DNA from: Fibrobacteria bacterium
Lineage (GTDB): Bacteria; Fibrobacterota; Fibrobacteria; UBA11236
Assembly: GCA_025360005.1 (NCBI GenBank)
Contig: JANYDA010000006.1
Span: 1-64,000 of the forward strand
Length of the DNA: 64,000 bases
Direction of reading: 5' to 3'
Shown piece by piece: positions 8,751 to 17,102 of the stretch; within the stretch, counting starts at the first letter, position 1, and each line of letters opens with the position of its first letter. Under the pieces are notes generated by a model that saw only the letters and a list, made by a program, of their open reading frames with translations, was not told the origin of the DNA and made no database searches. The position numbers and the translations under genes are program-made.

Positions 8751-8935
8751 TAGTATCTTGCCTGCGCTCTCCAAATAACCGTTCCCCGCTTCTCTTTTTC
8801 GCTTTGGTTAAGTCCATGATTTAATGGTCGTTACCTTTTCAAACAAGACAAACCGACCCACGTTTGAACCGCGCCAATACAGCTTTTTGAGACTCAGGGG
8901 AGGATTTTTTTCCTTGATGATTTCTTGTTTATTTA

Positions 8936-8970
8936 GGGGTAATTATGGTAGATTTTGGGTAAAATTGGTT
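8936..8970 (+). promoter_or_regulatory. MraZ box array (four 10-bp-spaced GG-T repeats)
   Basis: GGGGT (8936-8940), TGGTA (8946-8950), TGGGT (8956-8960) and TGGTT (8966-8970) recur at exactly 10-bp steps directly in front of the mraZ ATG at 8975. Known MraZ operators are TGGG-type repeats with about 10-bp periodicity upstream of mraZ. The array reaches into the position of the ribosome binding site, since mraZ lacks a clear Shine-Dalgarno. MraZ bound here could therefore block both transcription and initiation. The promoter position itself is uncertain. Confidence 0.6.
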
Positions 8971-8974
8971 AACA

Positions 8975-9436
8975 ATGGCTGATGCAAAGAACACAATCAA
9001 ATTAGAGTCCTTCATCGGAAAGGCAACGGTGGCGATGGACGCCACCGGTCGCACGAATTTCCCCAAGGACTTCCGCAAGATCCTGAAAGAGGAAGCGGGG
9101 GGCCAAGTGGTAGTGACGATGGCGGAAGGCCGGACCTTGGCGCTCTACCCGGTATACGAATGGAACAACTACATCCAATATCTGGAGAGTCTGGGTCGCG
9201 GCGCCGAAGTCTCCAAGTTCCGTACGCGCATCACGTCCATGGCCAAGCTTTCCTTACTGGACGGGCAGAACCGCATTTCGCTGACCTCCGAACAGATGAG
9301 CTATGCCGGCATTTCCGGCGAAGTGACTTTCGTGGGTGATGGAAAGCGGGTGCGCCTGTGGGCCCCGGAGAAATTCGCGCAGCAGATCGAAGTGATCTCT
9401 CCTGACGAGGAAAAGCAATTCGAGAACTGGTTCTGA
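8975..9436 (+). CDS. mraZ: Transcriptional regulator MraZ
   Basis: 153 residues containing two AbrB-like swapped-hairpin MraZ repeats (AMDATGRTNFPKDFR at about 22-36 and LLDGQNRISLTSEQM at about 90-104). MraZ is a ring-shaped DNA-binding protein that represses its own dcw operon. It is the first gene of the cluster, as in most bacteria, and is preceded by the repeat array described separately. Its stop shares one base with the rsmH start (TGATG), indicating translational coupling. Confidence 0.93.
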   Translation: MADAKNTIKLESFIGKATVAMDATGRTNFPKDFRKILKEEAGGQVVVTMAEGRTLALYPVYEWNNYIQYLESLGRGAEVSKFRTRITSMAKLSLLDGQNRISLTSEQMSYAGISGEVTFVGDGKRVRLWAPEKFAQQIEVISPDEEKQFENWF

Positions 9437-10410
9437 TGGGCAAGCAGGCCCCGCGCCGCAAGCCGGCGATTTCACGTGGACCGCGGGCCGACCACGGTTA
9501 CCACTTGCCGGTGATGGCGGATGAGATTGTCGAGCAGATGGTGACGGATCCTCATGGGCTGTACCTGGATGCCACCATGGGAGGCGGCGGGCACTCCGCC
9601 CGGATCCTGGAAAAGTTGGGGCCGCATGGCGGCCTGCTGGGTTTGGACAGGGACATGGAAGCAGTGGCCAGAAACCAGGCGACATTCGCGAACGACCCCA
9701 GGGTGCGGATTCAGCGCGCGGAATTTTCCCGGCTGGCGGAATTCTGCGCGCCCGAAAGCCTGGCCGGAGCGCTATTCGATCTGGGCGTGAGTTCCCGGCA
9801 GTTGGATGCCAAGGAGCGCGGCTTCTCCTTCACTCCCGGCACCGCGCTCGATATGCGCATGGGTCCCGAGGGGCCCGCCGCCGCCGATCTGATTTCCGGT
9901 TGGGACGAATATGCGCTTGCCACCGTGCTGCGCCGCAATGCGGACGTAGTGGAAGCCAAACGCCTGGCGCGCAACATCCTGGCCGCCGTGGAACGGGGCG
10001 ACGGGCTGAACAGCGATTTGATCCGCAAGGCCGTGGAAAAACTTCCGGGAATCCGCGACGATAATCGCAATTCCCTGCTGGCGCGGGTGTTCCAGGCCAT
10101 CCGTATGGAAGTGAACGACGAGATGGGACAGGTGGAAAAGGGACTGCGGGCCGCCGTCGTCCGCTTGCGCAAGGGCGGACGCCTATGCGTGCTCAGTTAC
10201 CATTCCGTGGAAGACCGTATGGTCAAGGAGACGCTGGCCGAGTTCGAGAAGGAATGCATCTGCGCCCAGAACCTGCCCGTGTGCACGTGCGGGAGCAACC
10301 ATCGCAGGTTGCGCAAGGTGCTGCGCAAGCCCGGCTTACCCACGGATGCGGAGCGGGACCGGAATCCGCGCGCGCGGAGCGCCAAGCTCCGGGTGATGGA
10401 GAAGGTATGA
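9436..10410 (+). CDS. rsmH: 16S rRNA (cytosine(1402)-N(4))-methyltransferase RsmH
   Basis: 324 residues, standard size. It has HLPVMADEIV at the N-terminus, the SAM-binding motif LDATMGGGGHS (about 40-50), LGLDRD, LFDLGVSSRQLD and the later LSYHSVEDRMVK. The enzyme methylates the exocyclic amine of C1402 in the ribosomal P site and is the usual second dcw gene (mraW). The basic N-terminal stretch KQAPRRKPAISRGPR is slightly longer than average. It overlaps both mraZ and ftsL by a few bases. Confidence 0.96.
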   Translation: MGKQAPRRKPAISRGPRADHGYHLPVMADEIVEQMVTDPHGLYLDATMGGGGHSARILEKLGPHGGLLGLDRDMEAVARNQATFANDPRVRIQRAEFSRLAEFCAPESLAGALFDLGVSSRQLDAKERGFSFTPGTALDMRMGPEGPAAADLISGWDEYALATVLRRNADVVEAKRLARNILAAVERGDGLNSDLIRKAVEKLPGIRDDNRNSLLARVFQAIRMEVNDEMGQVEKGLRAAVVRLRKGGRLCVLSYHSVEDRMVKETLAEFEKECICAQNLPVCTCGSNHRRLRKVLRKPGLPTDAERDRNPRARSAKLRVMEKV

Positions 10411-10844
10411 AGGGCCTCAAGCTGCGTACGGTGGTGGGGCTGTTCTGCTTGGTGCTGTGCCTGGCCGGCATTTTGGTGGCGCACGTGTGGAAGCAGAACG
10501 CCTATGTCCGGCTTTCCATGTCCACCGTCAGGATAGGCAAGCAGACGGTGCAGCTGCAGAATGACATTGCCTTGCTGGAGATAGCCGTGGGCGGGCTCAA
10601 GAAACTTTCCCGCATCGAGGCCATGGCCAAAGGCCGGTTTGGATTGGAATACGGGAATGCACCCGTGCTGGTTTACCTGGAAAGCGATGCCGCCGGCAAC
10701 GATGCCGGAGCCGCCAGGGCCGATCTTGCCTCCGCGGCGGTGGGGGGTTCAGAGACGGTGGCCCAGGCGGGGTCGATTGTCAAGGACGCGGATGCCAAGG
10801 GACTGGAAGCGGGGAAGGGCGCATGGCGAATAAAAGGATTCTGA
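10407..10844 (+). CDS. ftsL: Cell division protein FtsL-like
   Basis: 145 residues. The ATG at 10407 overlaps the rsmH stop as ATGA and has GGAGAAGG just upstream, so I prefer it to any longer frame inside rsmH. A short basic cytoplasmic start (MKGLKLR) is followed by one membrane helix (about 8-25, VVGLFCLVLCLAGILVAHV) and a periplasmic coiled-coil-like segment (IGKQTVQLQNDIALLEIAVGGLKKL). This is the FtsL topology. The C-terminal 60 residues are Ala/Gly/Asp-rich and probably disordered. Sequence conservation is low in FtsL, so position in the cluster carries much of the call. Confidence 0.85.
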   Translation: MKGLKLRTVVGLFCLVLCLAGILVAHVWKQNAYVRLSMSTVRIGKQTVQLQNDIALLEIAVGGLKKLSRIEAMAKGRFGLEYGNAPVLVYLESDAAGNDAGAARADLASAAVGGSETVAQAGSIVKDADAKGLEAGKGAWRIKGF

Positions 10845-12775
10845 CCCTTGGCTTCCTGCTGGCGATCGCCTGGTTAGGGATGCTTGCGCGCGTGGCCTGG
10901 GTACAGGTGGTGAAGTCCGGCTACTACCAGGAGATGGCTTCCAGCCAAAGCATCCGCCGCAATGTGGTGGCGCCCAAACGCGGGGAGATCCTCGATCGGG
11001 ATTTGCAGAAGCTGGTGGTGAACGCGGACATCGAGCTGGAGTCCGGCGCTTTCGCCGATGCGAAAGGGAACGTCACCGGCGCGCGCATGCGCAGGCTGAG
11101 CCGCGTTTGCCCGCAAGGGTTCCTGGCCGGGCAGGTGCTGGGCACGGTGGGCAAGGACGGTTACGGCCAATTGGGCCTGGAATATTTCCTGGACAAGGAA
11201 TTACGGGGGACCGACGGCTGGAAATACCTGCGCCATGACGTGAAGAACCATTATTATCCCGGCTTTGAAGAACGCCAGAAGGAAGCCGTCAACGGCGCCA
11301 ACGTGGTGTTGACGCTGGATTCCAAGCTGCAGGAAATCGTGGAACACGCGTTGGAGCGGGGAGTGCAGAAATCGGGGGCCAAGCAGGGCGTGGCCATCAT
11401 CGTCGATCCCTATACCGGGGACATCCTTTCGATGGCGAATTATCCCTTCTATAATCCCAATACCCGCGACGGCGAGGACAAGGACGCTTGGAAGAACGAG
11501 GCCGTGGTCAAGGTTTATGAGCCCGGCTCCACCTTCAAGATCATCACCAGCACTGCCTTGCTGGAAGAGAAGCTCATCAAACCGACCGACACTTTGGACG
11601 GCGAGAACGGGCAGTACAAGATTTCCGGCCAGATCATCCGCGACACGCATGCGCGCGGACGGATCAGCTTCACGGATGCGCTGGCCTATTCCAGCAATAT
11701 CTGTTTCGCCAAAGCTTCGACGCGGCTCAAGCCGGAGACCTTCTATAAGTACATCCGCTCTTTTGGCTTCGGGATGAAAAGCGGGGTGGGGCTGCCGGCG
11801 GAGGAAAGCGGGGTGCTTAAGGCCGTGGGCGAGTGGAGCGGGCGGACCCAGGCAACCATCGCATTCGGGCATGAGATCTCCACAACGCCTTTGCAGGTGG
11901 TGATGGCCGCCGCCGCCATTGCCAACGGCGGGATGCTGATGAAGCCGCGCATAGTCAAGGCCTTCGCGGACAATGAGGGCCGCGTGATCCAGGAATTACC
12001 GCCCCGCAGCGTGCGCAGGGTGATGTCCGAAGCCACCGCCGATCAGGTGAAGGTCATGATGGCGGCCGTAGTGCAATACGGAACGGCCAGCGACATCAAA
12101 AGCGATCGCATCGCCTTGGCCGGCAAAACGGGGACCGCGGAGAAAATCGACGCCGGAACAGGCAAATACGTGCATGGCCTTTTCAACTCCTCCTTCCTGG
12201 GCATGGCACCGGTGGACAGGCCGGAGTTCGTCTGCCTGGTGCTGTTGGACGAGCCTTCCATGCTGAAATACGGAGGCCAGAGCGCGGCCCCGATCTTCCG
12301 GGAGATAGTGGATCGCGTTTTGGCCAACCCCGACTACCCCTTGGCCCGCCGCGCCATGAAGCCGCTGGAAGTGGCAGCCGAGCCCATGGCCGTTCCGGAT
12401 GCCCCTGGTTTCACCTTGGCGGATGCCAAGCAGACCATGTCCGGTTCCGCCAGTAACGTGCATGCTACCCATTCCGCAGCAAGCGCTAAGGGACGCGGCG
12501 CGCGAAATGCGGGGAACGCGCCCCCGGCCCTGGCGGGTAAGCCGGCAGCCTATGCCGCCTCCGATTCCATGGTTCCTACCCAATCGGCTCCGGATGCGCG
12601 CATCATGCCCGACCTCAATAACTACACGCTGCGCGACGCCTTGTTCCGCCTCAAGAACCTTGGTCTGGACGTGGAGTATACGGGCACAGGACGCATTATC
12701 CGCCAGGAACCGGCGGTTGGAACTCCCGTGAAGCCCGGCCGGAAATGCACGCTCACTTTGGGATGGATGGGCTGA
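10823..12775 (+). CDS. ftsI: Septal peptidoglycan transpeptidase FtsI/PBP3 with C-terminal PASTA domain
   Basis: 650 residues. An N-terminal membrane anchor (about 5-20) leads to the class B PBP dimerisation region (RGEILDRDLQKLVV). The transpeptidase domain has all three motifs: SxxK at Ser236 (EPGSTFKI), SSN and AGKTGTA. After an Ala/Pro/Ser-rich linker comes a single PASTA domain (about 590-648, MPDLNNYTLRDALFRLKNLG ending CTLTLGW). PASTA-tailed PBPs are typical of SpoVD/PBP2x-like proteins and are less usual in Gram-negatives. The gene overlaps ftsL by 22 bp and the murE start follows one base after its stop. Confidence 0.95.
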   Translation: MANKRILTLGFLLAIAWLGMLARVAWVQVVKSGYYQEMASSQSIRRNVVAPKRGEILDRDLQKLVVNADIELESGAFADAKGNVTGARMRRLSRVCPQGFLAGQVLGTVGKDGYGQLGLEYFLDKELRGTDGWKYLRHDVKNHYYPGFEERQKEAVNGANVVLTLDSKLQEIVEHALERGVQKSGAKQGVAIIVDPYTGDILSMANYPFYNPNTRDGEDKDAWKNEAVVKVYEPGSTFKIITSTALLEEKLIKPTDTLDGENGQYKISGQIIRDTHARGRISFTDALAYSSNICFAKASTRLKPETFYKYIRSFGFGMKSGVGLPAEESGVLKAVGEWSGRTQATIAFGHEISTTPLQVVMAAAAIANGGMLMKPRIVKAFADNEGRVIQELPPRSVRRVMSEATADQVKVMMAAVVQYGTASDIKSDRIALAGKTGTAEKIDAGTGKYVHGLFNSSFLGMAPVDRPEFVCLVLLDEPSMLKYGGQSAAPIFREIVDRVLANPDYPLARRAMKPLEVAAEPMAVPDAPGFTLADAKQTMSGSASNVHATHSAASAKGRGARNAGNAPPALAGKPAAYAASDSMVPTQSAPDARIMPDLNNYTLRDALFRLKNLGLDVEYTGTGRIIRQEPAVGTPVKPGRKCTLTLGWMG

Positions 12776-12776
12776 T

Positions 12777-14324
12777 ATGAAGTTGTCCGCATTGATCCGA
12801 GAGGCGGGCCTGGGTTTGCTTGCCAATTCCGATCCGGAACTGACGGGCGTCCGCATCGATTCCCGCAAAGTGGAAAAGGGCAATCTCTTCCTGGCCTTGA
12901 AGGGCGCCCATGACGACGGCTCCCGCTACGTGGCCGATGTGATCGCCCGCGGGGCCGCCGCAGTGCTCTCGGAGGGCAATTCCCATCCGGCCCTGGAAGG
13001 CGCCACCGAGCCTCATCCGGGCGCCGAAATCATCCCTTGCCCCGGCTTGCGCAAGCATGTCGGCGATTTGTTCAACGCCTGGTACGGCCGTCCCGCCGAG
13101 AGTATGGAAACGGTTGCCGTGACCGGGACCAACGGCAAATCCTCGATCACCAAGTTGGTTTCCGGGATCCTCACGGCTGCGGGCCGCAGGGTGATTTCCC
13201 TGGGCACCATCAGCTATGATATCGACGGCGAGGCGTTGCCTTCCAACCTGACCACTCCCGGCCCGGACGAGTTCTTCCATATGCTGCGCCTGGGCGCGGA
13301 CAAGCAATGCACGGCGCTGTCGATGGAGGTCTCTTCCCATGCGCTCAGCCAGGATCGCGTGCGCGGCGTGCTCTTCTCGCGCGCCATCTTCACCAACCTC
13401 ACCCGCGACCATATGGATTACCATCGCGACTTCGAGGACTATTACCAGGCCAAGAAGCGCTTGTTCACCTCTTACCTTCGCCCCGGCGGGATAGCGATCC
13501 TGAACCTGGATTCGGACCACGGAGTCCGCCTGAACCGGGAGTTGGCTTGCCAAAAGCTGACTTTTTCCCGCGGAGAGGATGCCGGCATCGGGAATTCCCC
13601 GGCTAGAGGGAAAGATCCCCAAAGCGCATCGGTTGCGGACGTGGTCCTGGCCGGGAGCCGGCTTAGCCTCAACGGAACCTGGTTCCAGGTAGCTTTCCGC
13701 GGAGTCCCCTTCGCTTTCACCTCCAAATTGGTTGGCGCCATCAACCTGGAAAACCTGCTGGCCGCGGTGACCCTGGGTTTTTCCATGGGCTTCGACGCCG
13801 GAACCATCGACCAGGGTATCAAAGACGTTACCGTAACGGGGCGGAATCAGGTTTTCCCCTTGACCGGGAAGCGGTTCGCCGTGGTCGACTACGCGCATAC
13901 CCCGGACGCGCTGGAGCGCGTGCTCATGAGCCTGCGCCCGTTGACCAAGGGGCGGTTGGTTTGCCTATTCGGTTGCGGCGGCGATCGCGATCGCACCAAG
14001 CGGCCCATCATGGGCGGGATTGCGGCGGAACGCGCAGACAAGGCTTTCCTCACCAGCGATAATCCCCGCAACGAGGATCCCCGGGCCATCCTGGCGGAAG
14101 TCGCAGCCGGGATCCGCGAGCGGGCCAAAGTGTCCATCGTACCCGATCGGCGCGAGGCCATCCGCTTGGCCTTGGAGTCATTGGACGAGAATGACTGTCT
14201 GCTGATCGCGGGCAAGGGCCATGAGGATTACCAGATCATCGGTAAGGAAAAAAAGCATTTCAGCGATCAGGAAGAGATCCTGGCGTGGGCGGCGGGAAAG
14301 GGAAGGGAAGGGCGTGGAGCTTAA
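12777..14324 (+). CDS. murE: UDP-MurNAc-tripeptide synthetase MurE (meso-diaminopimelate type)
   Basis: 515 residues with the Mur ligase three-domain layout: N-terminal UDP-binding domain (VRIDSRKVEKGNLFLALKG), central ATPase with P-loop VTGTNGKSS, the MEVSSHAL and TRDHMDYH motifs, and a C-terminal ligase domain. The substrate motif DNPRNEDP is the DNPR form that marks meso-diaminopimelate rather than lysine addition, so the wall should be DAP-type. The enzyme acts in the cytoplasm on UDP-MurNAc-L-Ala-D-Glu. The 3' end overlaps the murF start by 11 bp. Confidence 0.96.
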   Translation: MKLSALIREAGLGLLANSDPELTGVRIDSRKVEKGNLFLALKGAHDDGSRYVADVIARGAAAVLSEGNSHPALEGATEPHPGAEIIPCPGLRKHVGDLFNAWYGRPAESMETVAVTGTNGKSSITKLVSGILTAAGRRVISLGTISYDIDGEALPSNLTTPGPDEFFHMLRLGADKQCTALSMEVSSHALSQDRVRGVLFSRAIFTNLTRDHMDYHRDFEDYYQAKKRLFTSYLRPGGIAILNLDSDHGVRLNRELACQKLTFSRGEDAGIGNSPARGKDPQSASVADVVLAGSRLSLNGTWFQVAFRGVPFAFTSKLVGAINLENLLAAVTLGFSMGFDAGTIDQGIKDVTVTGRNQVFPLTGKRFAVVDYAHTPDALERVLMSLRPLTKGRLVCLFGCGGDRDRTKRPIMGGIAAERADKAFLTSDNPRNEDPRAILAEVAAGIRERAKVSIVPDRREAIRLALESLDENDCLLIAGKGHEDYQIIGKEKKHFSDQEEILAWAAGKGREGRGA

Positions 14325-15726
14325 GCTTTCCGAACTGGCCGCCATGTTGGGCGTGGAAATCCGCGGTAAGCACCGCGGCAGCAAAGCCGTGCGCCTTTGC
14401 ACGGATTCGCGGGCGCTCAAGGCCGGCCAGGTTTTCTGGGCGCTCAAGGGGGAGAATTTCGATGGACACGTATTTGCGAACGAGGCTTTCACCAAGGGAG
14501 GGTATGCGGCCGTGGTAGATGAAAAATGGTTATTGGAGAACGGCAAACCCGTCAATGTCTATATCCCCGTCAAGGACACCAATCTGGCCCTGCTGGATTT
14601 GGCCCGCGCCTACGCGGCCAAGTTCCGCATCCCCAAGATTGCGGTCACGGGATCCAATGGTAAAACGACCACCAAGGACATGATCGCCAGGGTGTTGGCC
14701 AAGGTGGGGCCCACGCTTTCCACCCAGGGCAACTTCAACAATCAGGTGGGCGTGCCGCTCACCCTGTTCGAGTTGAAACGCGCGCATCGCTTCGCCGTGA
14801 TCGAGATGGGCACCAACCATCCCGGGGAAATAGCGCCCTTGTCGCTTTGCGCCAGGCCCTCCATCGCCGTGGTTACCAACATCGGCTACAGCCACCTGGA
14901 GCATTTCGGTTCCAAGGAAAAGGTAAGGGAGGAAAAACTGACCATCACCGCCGGCTTTGATCCTAAGGGAACCTTGATCCTGAACGTGGATGATCCCCTG
15001 CTGGCGGAAGTGCGCGCCAATTCTCGCCAGAAACTGTTGACCTTCGGCATCGATCGCGGTCAGATCCGTCCCTCCGATTTGACCTTCGGCGATGACGGCT
15101 GCGCCTCGTTCCGCATCGGCCGCACCAAATTCGCCCTCCAGGTCCCGGGCCGCCACAATGTGTACAATGCGTTGGCCGCCATCGCCGTGGCCACCCAGTT
15201 GCGCATCCCCAAGGCCGTGATTGCGCAGGCATTGGGCGCCTTTACCGCAAGCAAGAACAGAATGCAGGTCAAGAAGCTTCCCGGCCTCACCGTGCTGGAC
15301 GATTGCTATAACGCCAATCCCTCCTCCATGAAATCGGCCTTGTCCACCTTGGGCGCCTTCCGCGTTCCCGGCCGCCGCGTGGCTGTGCTGGGCGACATGC
15401 TGGAACTTGGGCCCGAGGGCGAAAGCCTGCACCGCGAGATGGGCCAGTACCTGGCCGAGATGGGTGTGGATGAACTCTTCACCTTCGGCTCCTTAAGCCG
15501 GCATATCAACAGCGGAGCGCGCGAAAAAGGCATGCCGCGATCCCGGACCCACCATTTTTCCGATTTCGATCTGATGGCGGAAGAGCTGATGCGTTACCTG
15601 ATGGCCGGCGACGTGGTGCTGGTAAAGGCTTCGCGCGGGATGAAGCTGGAGCGCGTGTTCGAGTTTCTCAAAGAGAAGGCGAATACGGGAACGCTGCGGG
15701 CGGAAGGCAGACGGGTCGATTTTTAA
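14314..15726 (+). CDS. murF: UDP-MurNAc-tripeptide:D-Ala-D-Ala ligase MurF
   Basis: 470 residues from a GTG at 14314, preceded by GGGAAGGGAAGG; the longer ATG frame starting inside murE is unlikely. The protein begins VELKLSELAAMLGVEIRG and has DSRALKAGQVFWALKG, the P-loop VTGSNGKTTTKDM (about 113-125), EMGTNHPGEI and the C-terminal DDCYNANPSSM and LGDMLELG motifs. MurF adds D-Ala-D-Ala to finish the cytoplasmic pentapeptide precursor. In most dcw clusters mraY and murD would follow; here a 164-bp gap leads straight to ftsW. Confidence 0.95.
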   Translation: MELKLSELAAMLGVEIRGKHRGSKAVRLCTDSRALKAGQVFWALKGENFDGHVFANEAFTKGGYAAVVDEKWLLENGKPVNVYIPVKDTNLALLDLARAYAAKFRIPKIAVTGSNGKTTTKDMIARVLAKVGPTLSTQGNFNNQVGVPLTLFELKRAHRFAVIEMGTNHPGEIAPLSLCARPSIAVVTNIGYSHLEHFGSKEKVREEKLTITAGFDPKGTLILNVDDPLLAEVRANSRQKLLTFGIDRGQIRPSDLTFGDDGCASFRIGRTKFALQVPGRHNVYNALAAIAVATQLRIPKAVIAQALGAFTASKNRMQVKKLPGLTVLDDCYNANPSSMKSALSTLGAFRVPGRRVAVLGDMLELGPEGESLHREMGQYLAEMGVDELFTFGSLSRHINSGAREKGMPRSRTHHFSDFDLMAEELMRYLMAGDVVLVKASRGMKLERVFEFLKEKANTGTLRAEGRRVDF

Positions 15727-15890
15727 GGATGCAACGGGTAAAAGGTAAAAGGCAAAATGCAAAGTGAAAGATTGAAGACGGAATCGGTTCGCATGAACCC
15801 CGTACGGAAGGACCACGGCCGTGCCGGTTCCCCATTTTGCAGTCTGGCTTTTGCACTTTGCGCTCCGGCTTCTACCCGCGCAGCCATCCC
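15727..15890. other. murF-ftsW gap with A-rich imperfect inverted repeats, at the usual mraY-murD site
   Basis: This is the largest gap in the murE-to-ftsQ run. It contains AAAAGGTAAAAGGCAAAAT (15740-15758) then GCAAAGTGAAAG. On the far side CATTTTGC and TTTTGCACTTTGC form an imperfect inverted repeat with the first block. I see no ORF, promoter or Shine-Dalgarno that stands out. mraY and murD normally sit at this place. Confidence 0.5.
15740..15758 (+). repeat. A-rich dispersed motif, copy near murF stop
   Basis: AAAAGGTAAAAGGCAAAAT matches the two better copies at 33861 and 45821 at about 15 of 19 positions. All three copies occur within 20 bp after a stop codon. Confidence 0.35.
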
Positions 15891-17102
15891 ATGAAGCACC
15901 TCCGTATCGACGTCTTTCTCCTGCTGGGCATCCTGGCCTTGATCGGATTCGGCATCGTCATCATCTATAGTTCCTCGGCCGCGTTCGCGCAAAGCCGCGG
16001 ATTGCCGGATTCGTTTTACCTGGTCAACCATATCAAGAAGGTGATCATAGGTTTCATGGCCTTCCTAATCGGCTTGAGCGTGCCTTATAAGACCTGGGAA
16101 AAAGCGGCGCGGCCGGTAATGCTGCTGGCATTGCTGCTCTTGGGGGTGGTTGTGACCATGGGCATGGCGGCGCATGGCGCGCGCCGGTGGATCCAATTCG
16201 CCAGCTTCGGGTTGCAGCCTTCGGAACTGGCCAAGGTGGCCATGGTGTTTTTCCTGGCGCGCCTGCTCACGGAAAAGGCCGAAGTGATGGGCCATTTCCG
16301 CCAGGGATTCGTGGCCTCGCTGTTGGTTTCCGGAGTCACCTTCCTTTTGATCCTCAAGCAACCGAATTACAGCACGGCCGCTACGGTGCTGGCCATTTCC
16401 GTGGCCATGGTTTTCGCGGGCGGCTGCCGCATGGCCCATTTGATGAGCGTGGGCCTGGTGGCCATCCCGGCCTTGGGCGCATTGATGATCAGCAGCCCTT
16501 ACCGTCTCAAGCGCGTGATGGCCTTTCTGCATCCGGAAAACAATCCCGCCAGTTCCTACCAGAGTCTGCAAGCCCTGATCAGCCTGGGCAATGGGGGATT
16601 GTTCGGCACCGGTCTGGGCACCAGCACGCAGAAACTGGGCTACCTGCCCATGCCTTTTACCGATACCATCTTCTCCATCCTGGGCGAGGAGTTGGGGCTG
16701 ATGGGCACCGTGCTGTGCCTGGCCCTGTTCGCGCTGGTCATCTGGCGCGGCCTGCGCGTCTCCTACTTTTGCCCGGATCGTTTCGGCAGCCTGGCGGCGC
16801 TGGGCATCATCGTATCCTTGTCGGTCAACGTCATCATGCATGTGGGCGTGTGCGCCAAGTTCTTCCCCACCACCGGCCAGCCGCTGCCTTTCGTTTCCTA
16901 CGGCGGAACCTCCCTGTGCGCGGGCCTGTTCGCCATGGGCGTGCTGCTGAATATCTCCGGACATTCGTTGGAGTCGATCCCGGAATCCTGGCGCGAGAAT
17001 CCCAAGAAGTGGCAACTACTCGCAGGCGCGGCCCAGAACCACCCCGGCGGAGGCGGCGGACGGACGCGCCGCGCGGCTTTGGGCGGAAAGGTGGCGGCAT
17101 GA
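15891..17102 (+). CDS. ftsW: Septal peptidoglycan polymerase FtsW (SEDS family)
   Basis: 403 residues with about ten membrane helices. SEDS hallmarks are IIYSSSAAFA near the N-terminus, ARRWIQFASFGLQPSELAK (about 95-113), NPASSYQSLQALISLGNGG and the C-terminal FVSYGGTS. FtsW polymerises lipid II together with FtsI. The ATG at 15891 begins MKHLRIDVFLLLG; an upstream in-frame TTG at 15837 lies within the repeat-like gap and is less likely. No clear Shine-Dalgarno is visible for either. The basic Gly/Arg-rich C-terminal tail (GGGGRTRRAALGG) is cytoplasmic. It overlaps murC by ATGA. Confidence 0.95.
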   Translation: MKHLRIDVFLLLGILALIGFGIVIIYSSSAAFAQSRGLPDSFYLVNHIKKVIIGFMAFLIGLSVPYKTWEKAARPVMLLALLLLGVVVTMGMAAHGARRWIQFASFGLQPSELAKVAMVFFLARLLTEKAEVMGHFRQGFVASLLVSGVTFLLILKQPNYSTAATVLAISVAMVFAGGCRMAHLMSVGLVAIPALGALMISSPYRLKRVMAFLHPENNPASSYQSLQALISLGNGGLFGTGLGTSTQKLGYLPMPFTDTIFSILGEELGLMGTVLCLALFALVIWRGLRVSYFCPDRFGSLAALGIIVSLSVNVIMHVGVCAKFFPTTGQPLPFVSYGGTSLCAGLFAMGVLLNISGHSLESIPESWRENPKKWQLLAGAAQNHPGGGGGRTRRAALGGKVAA

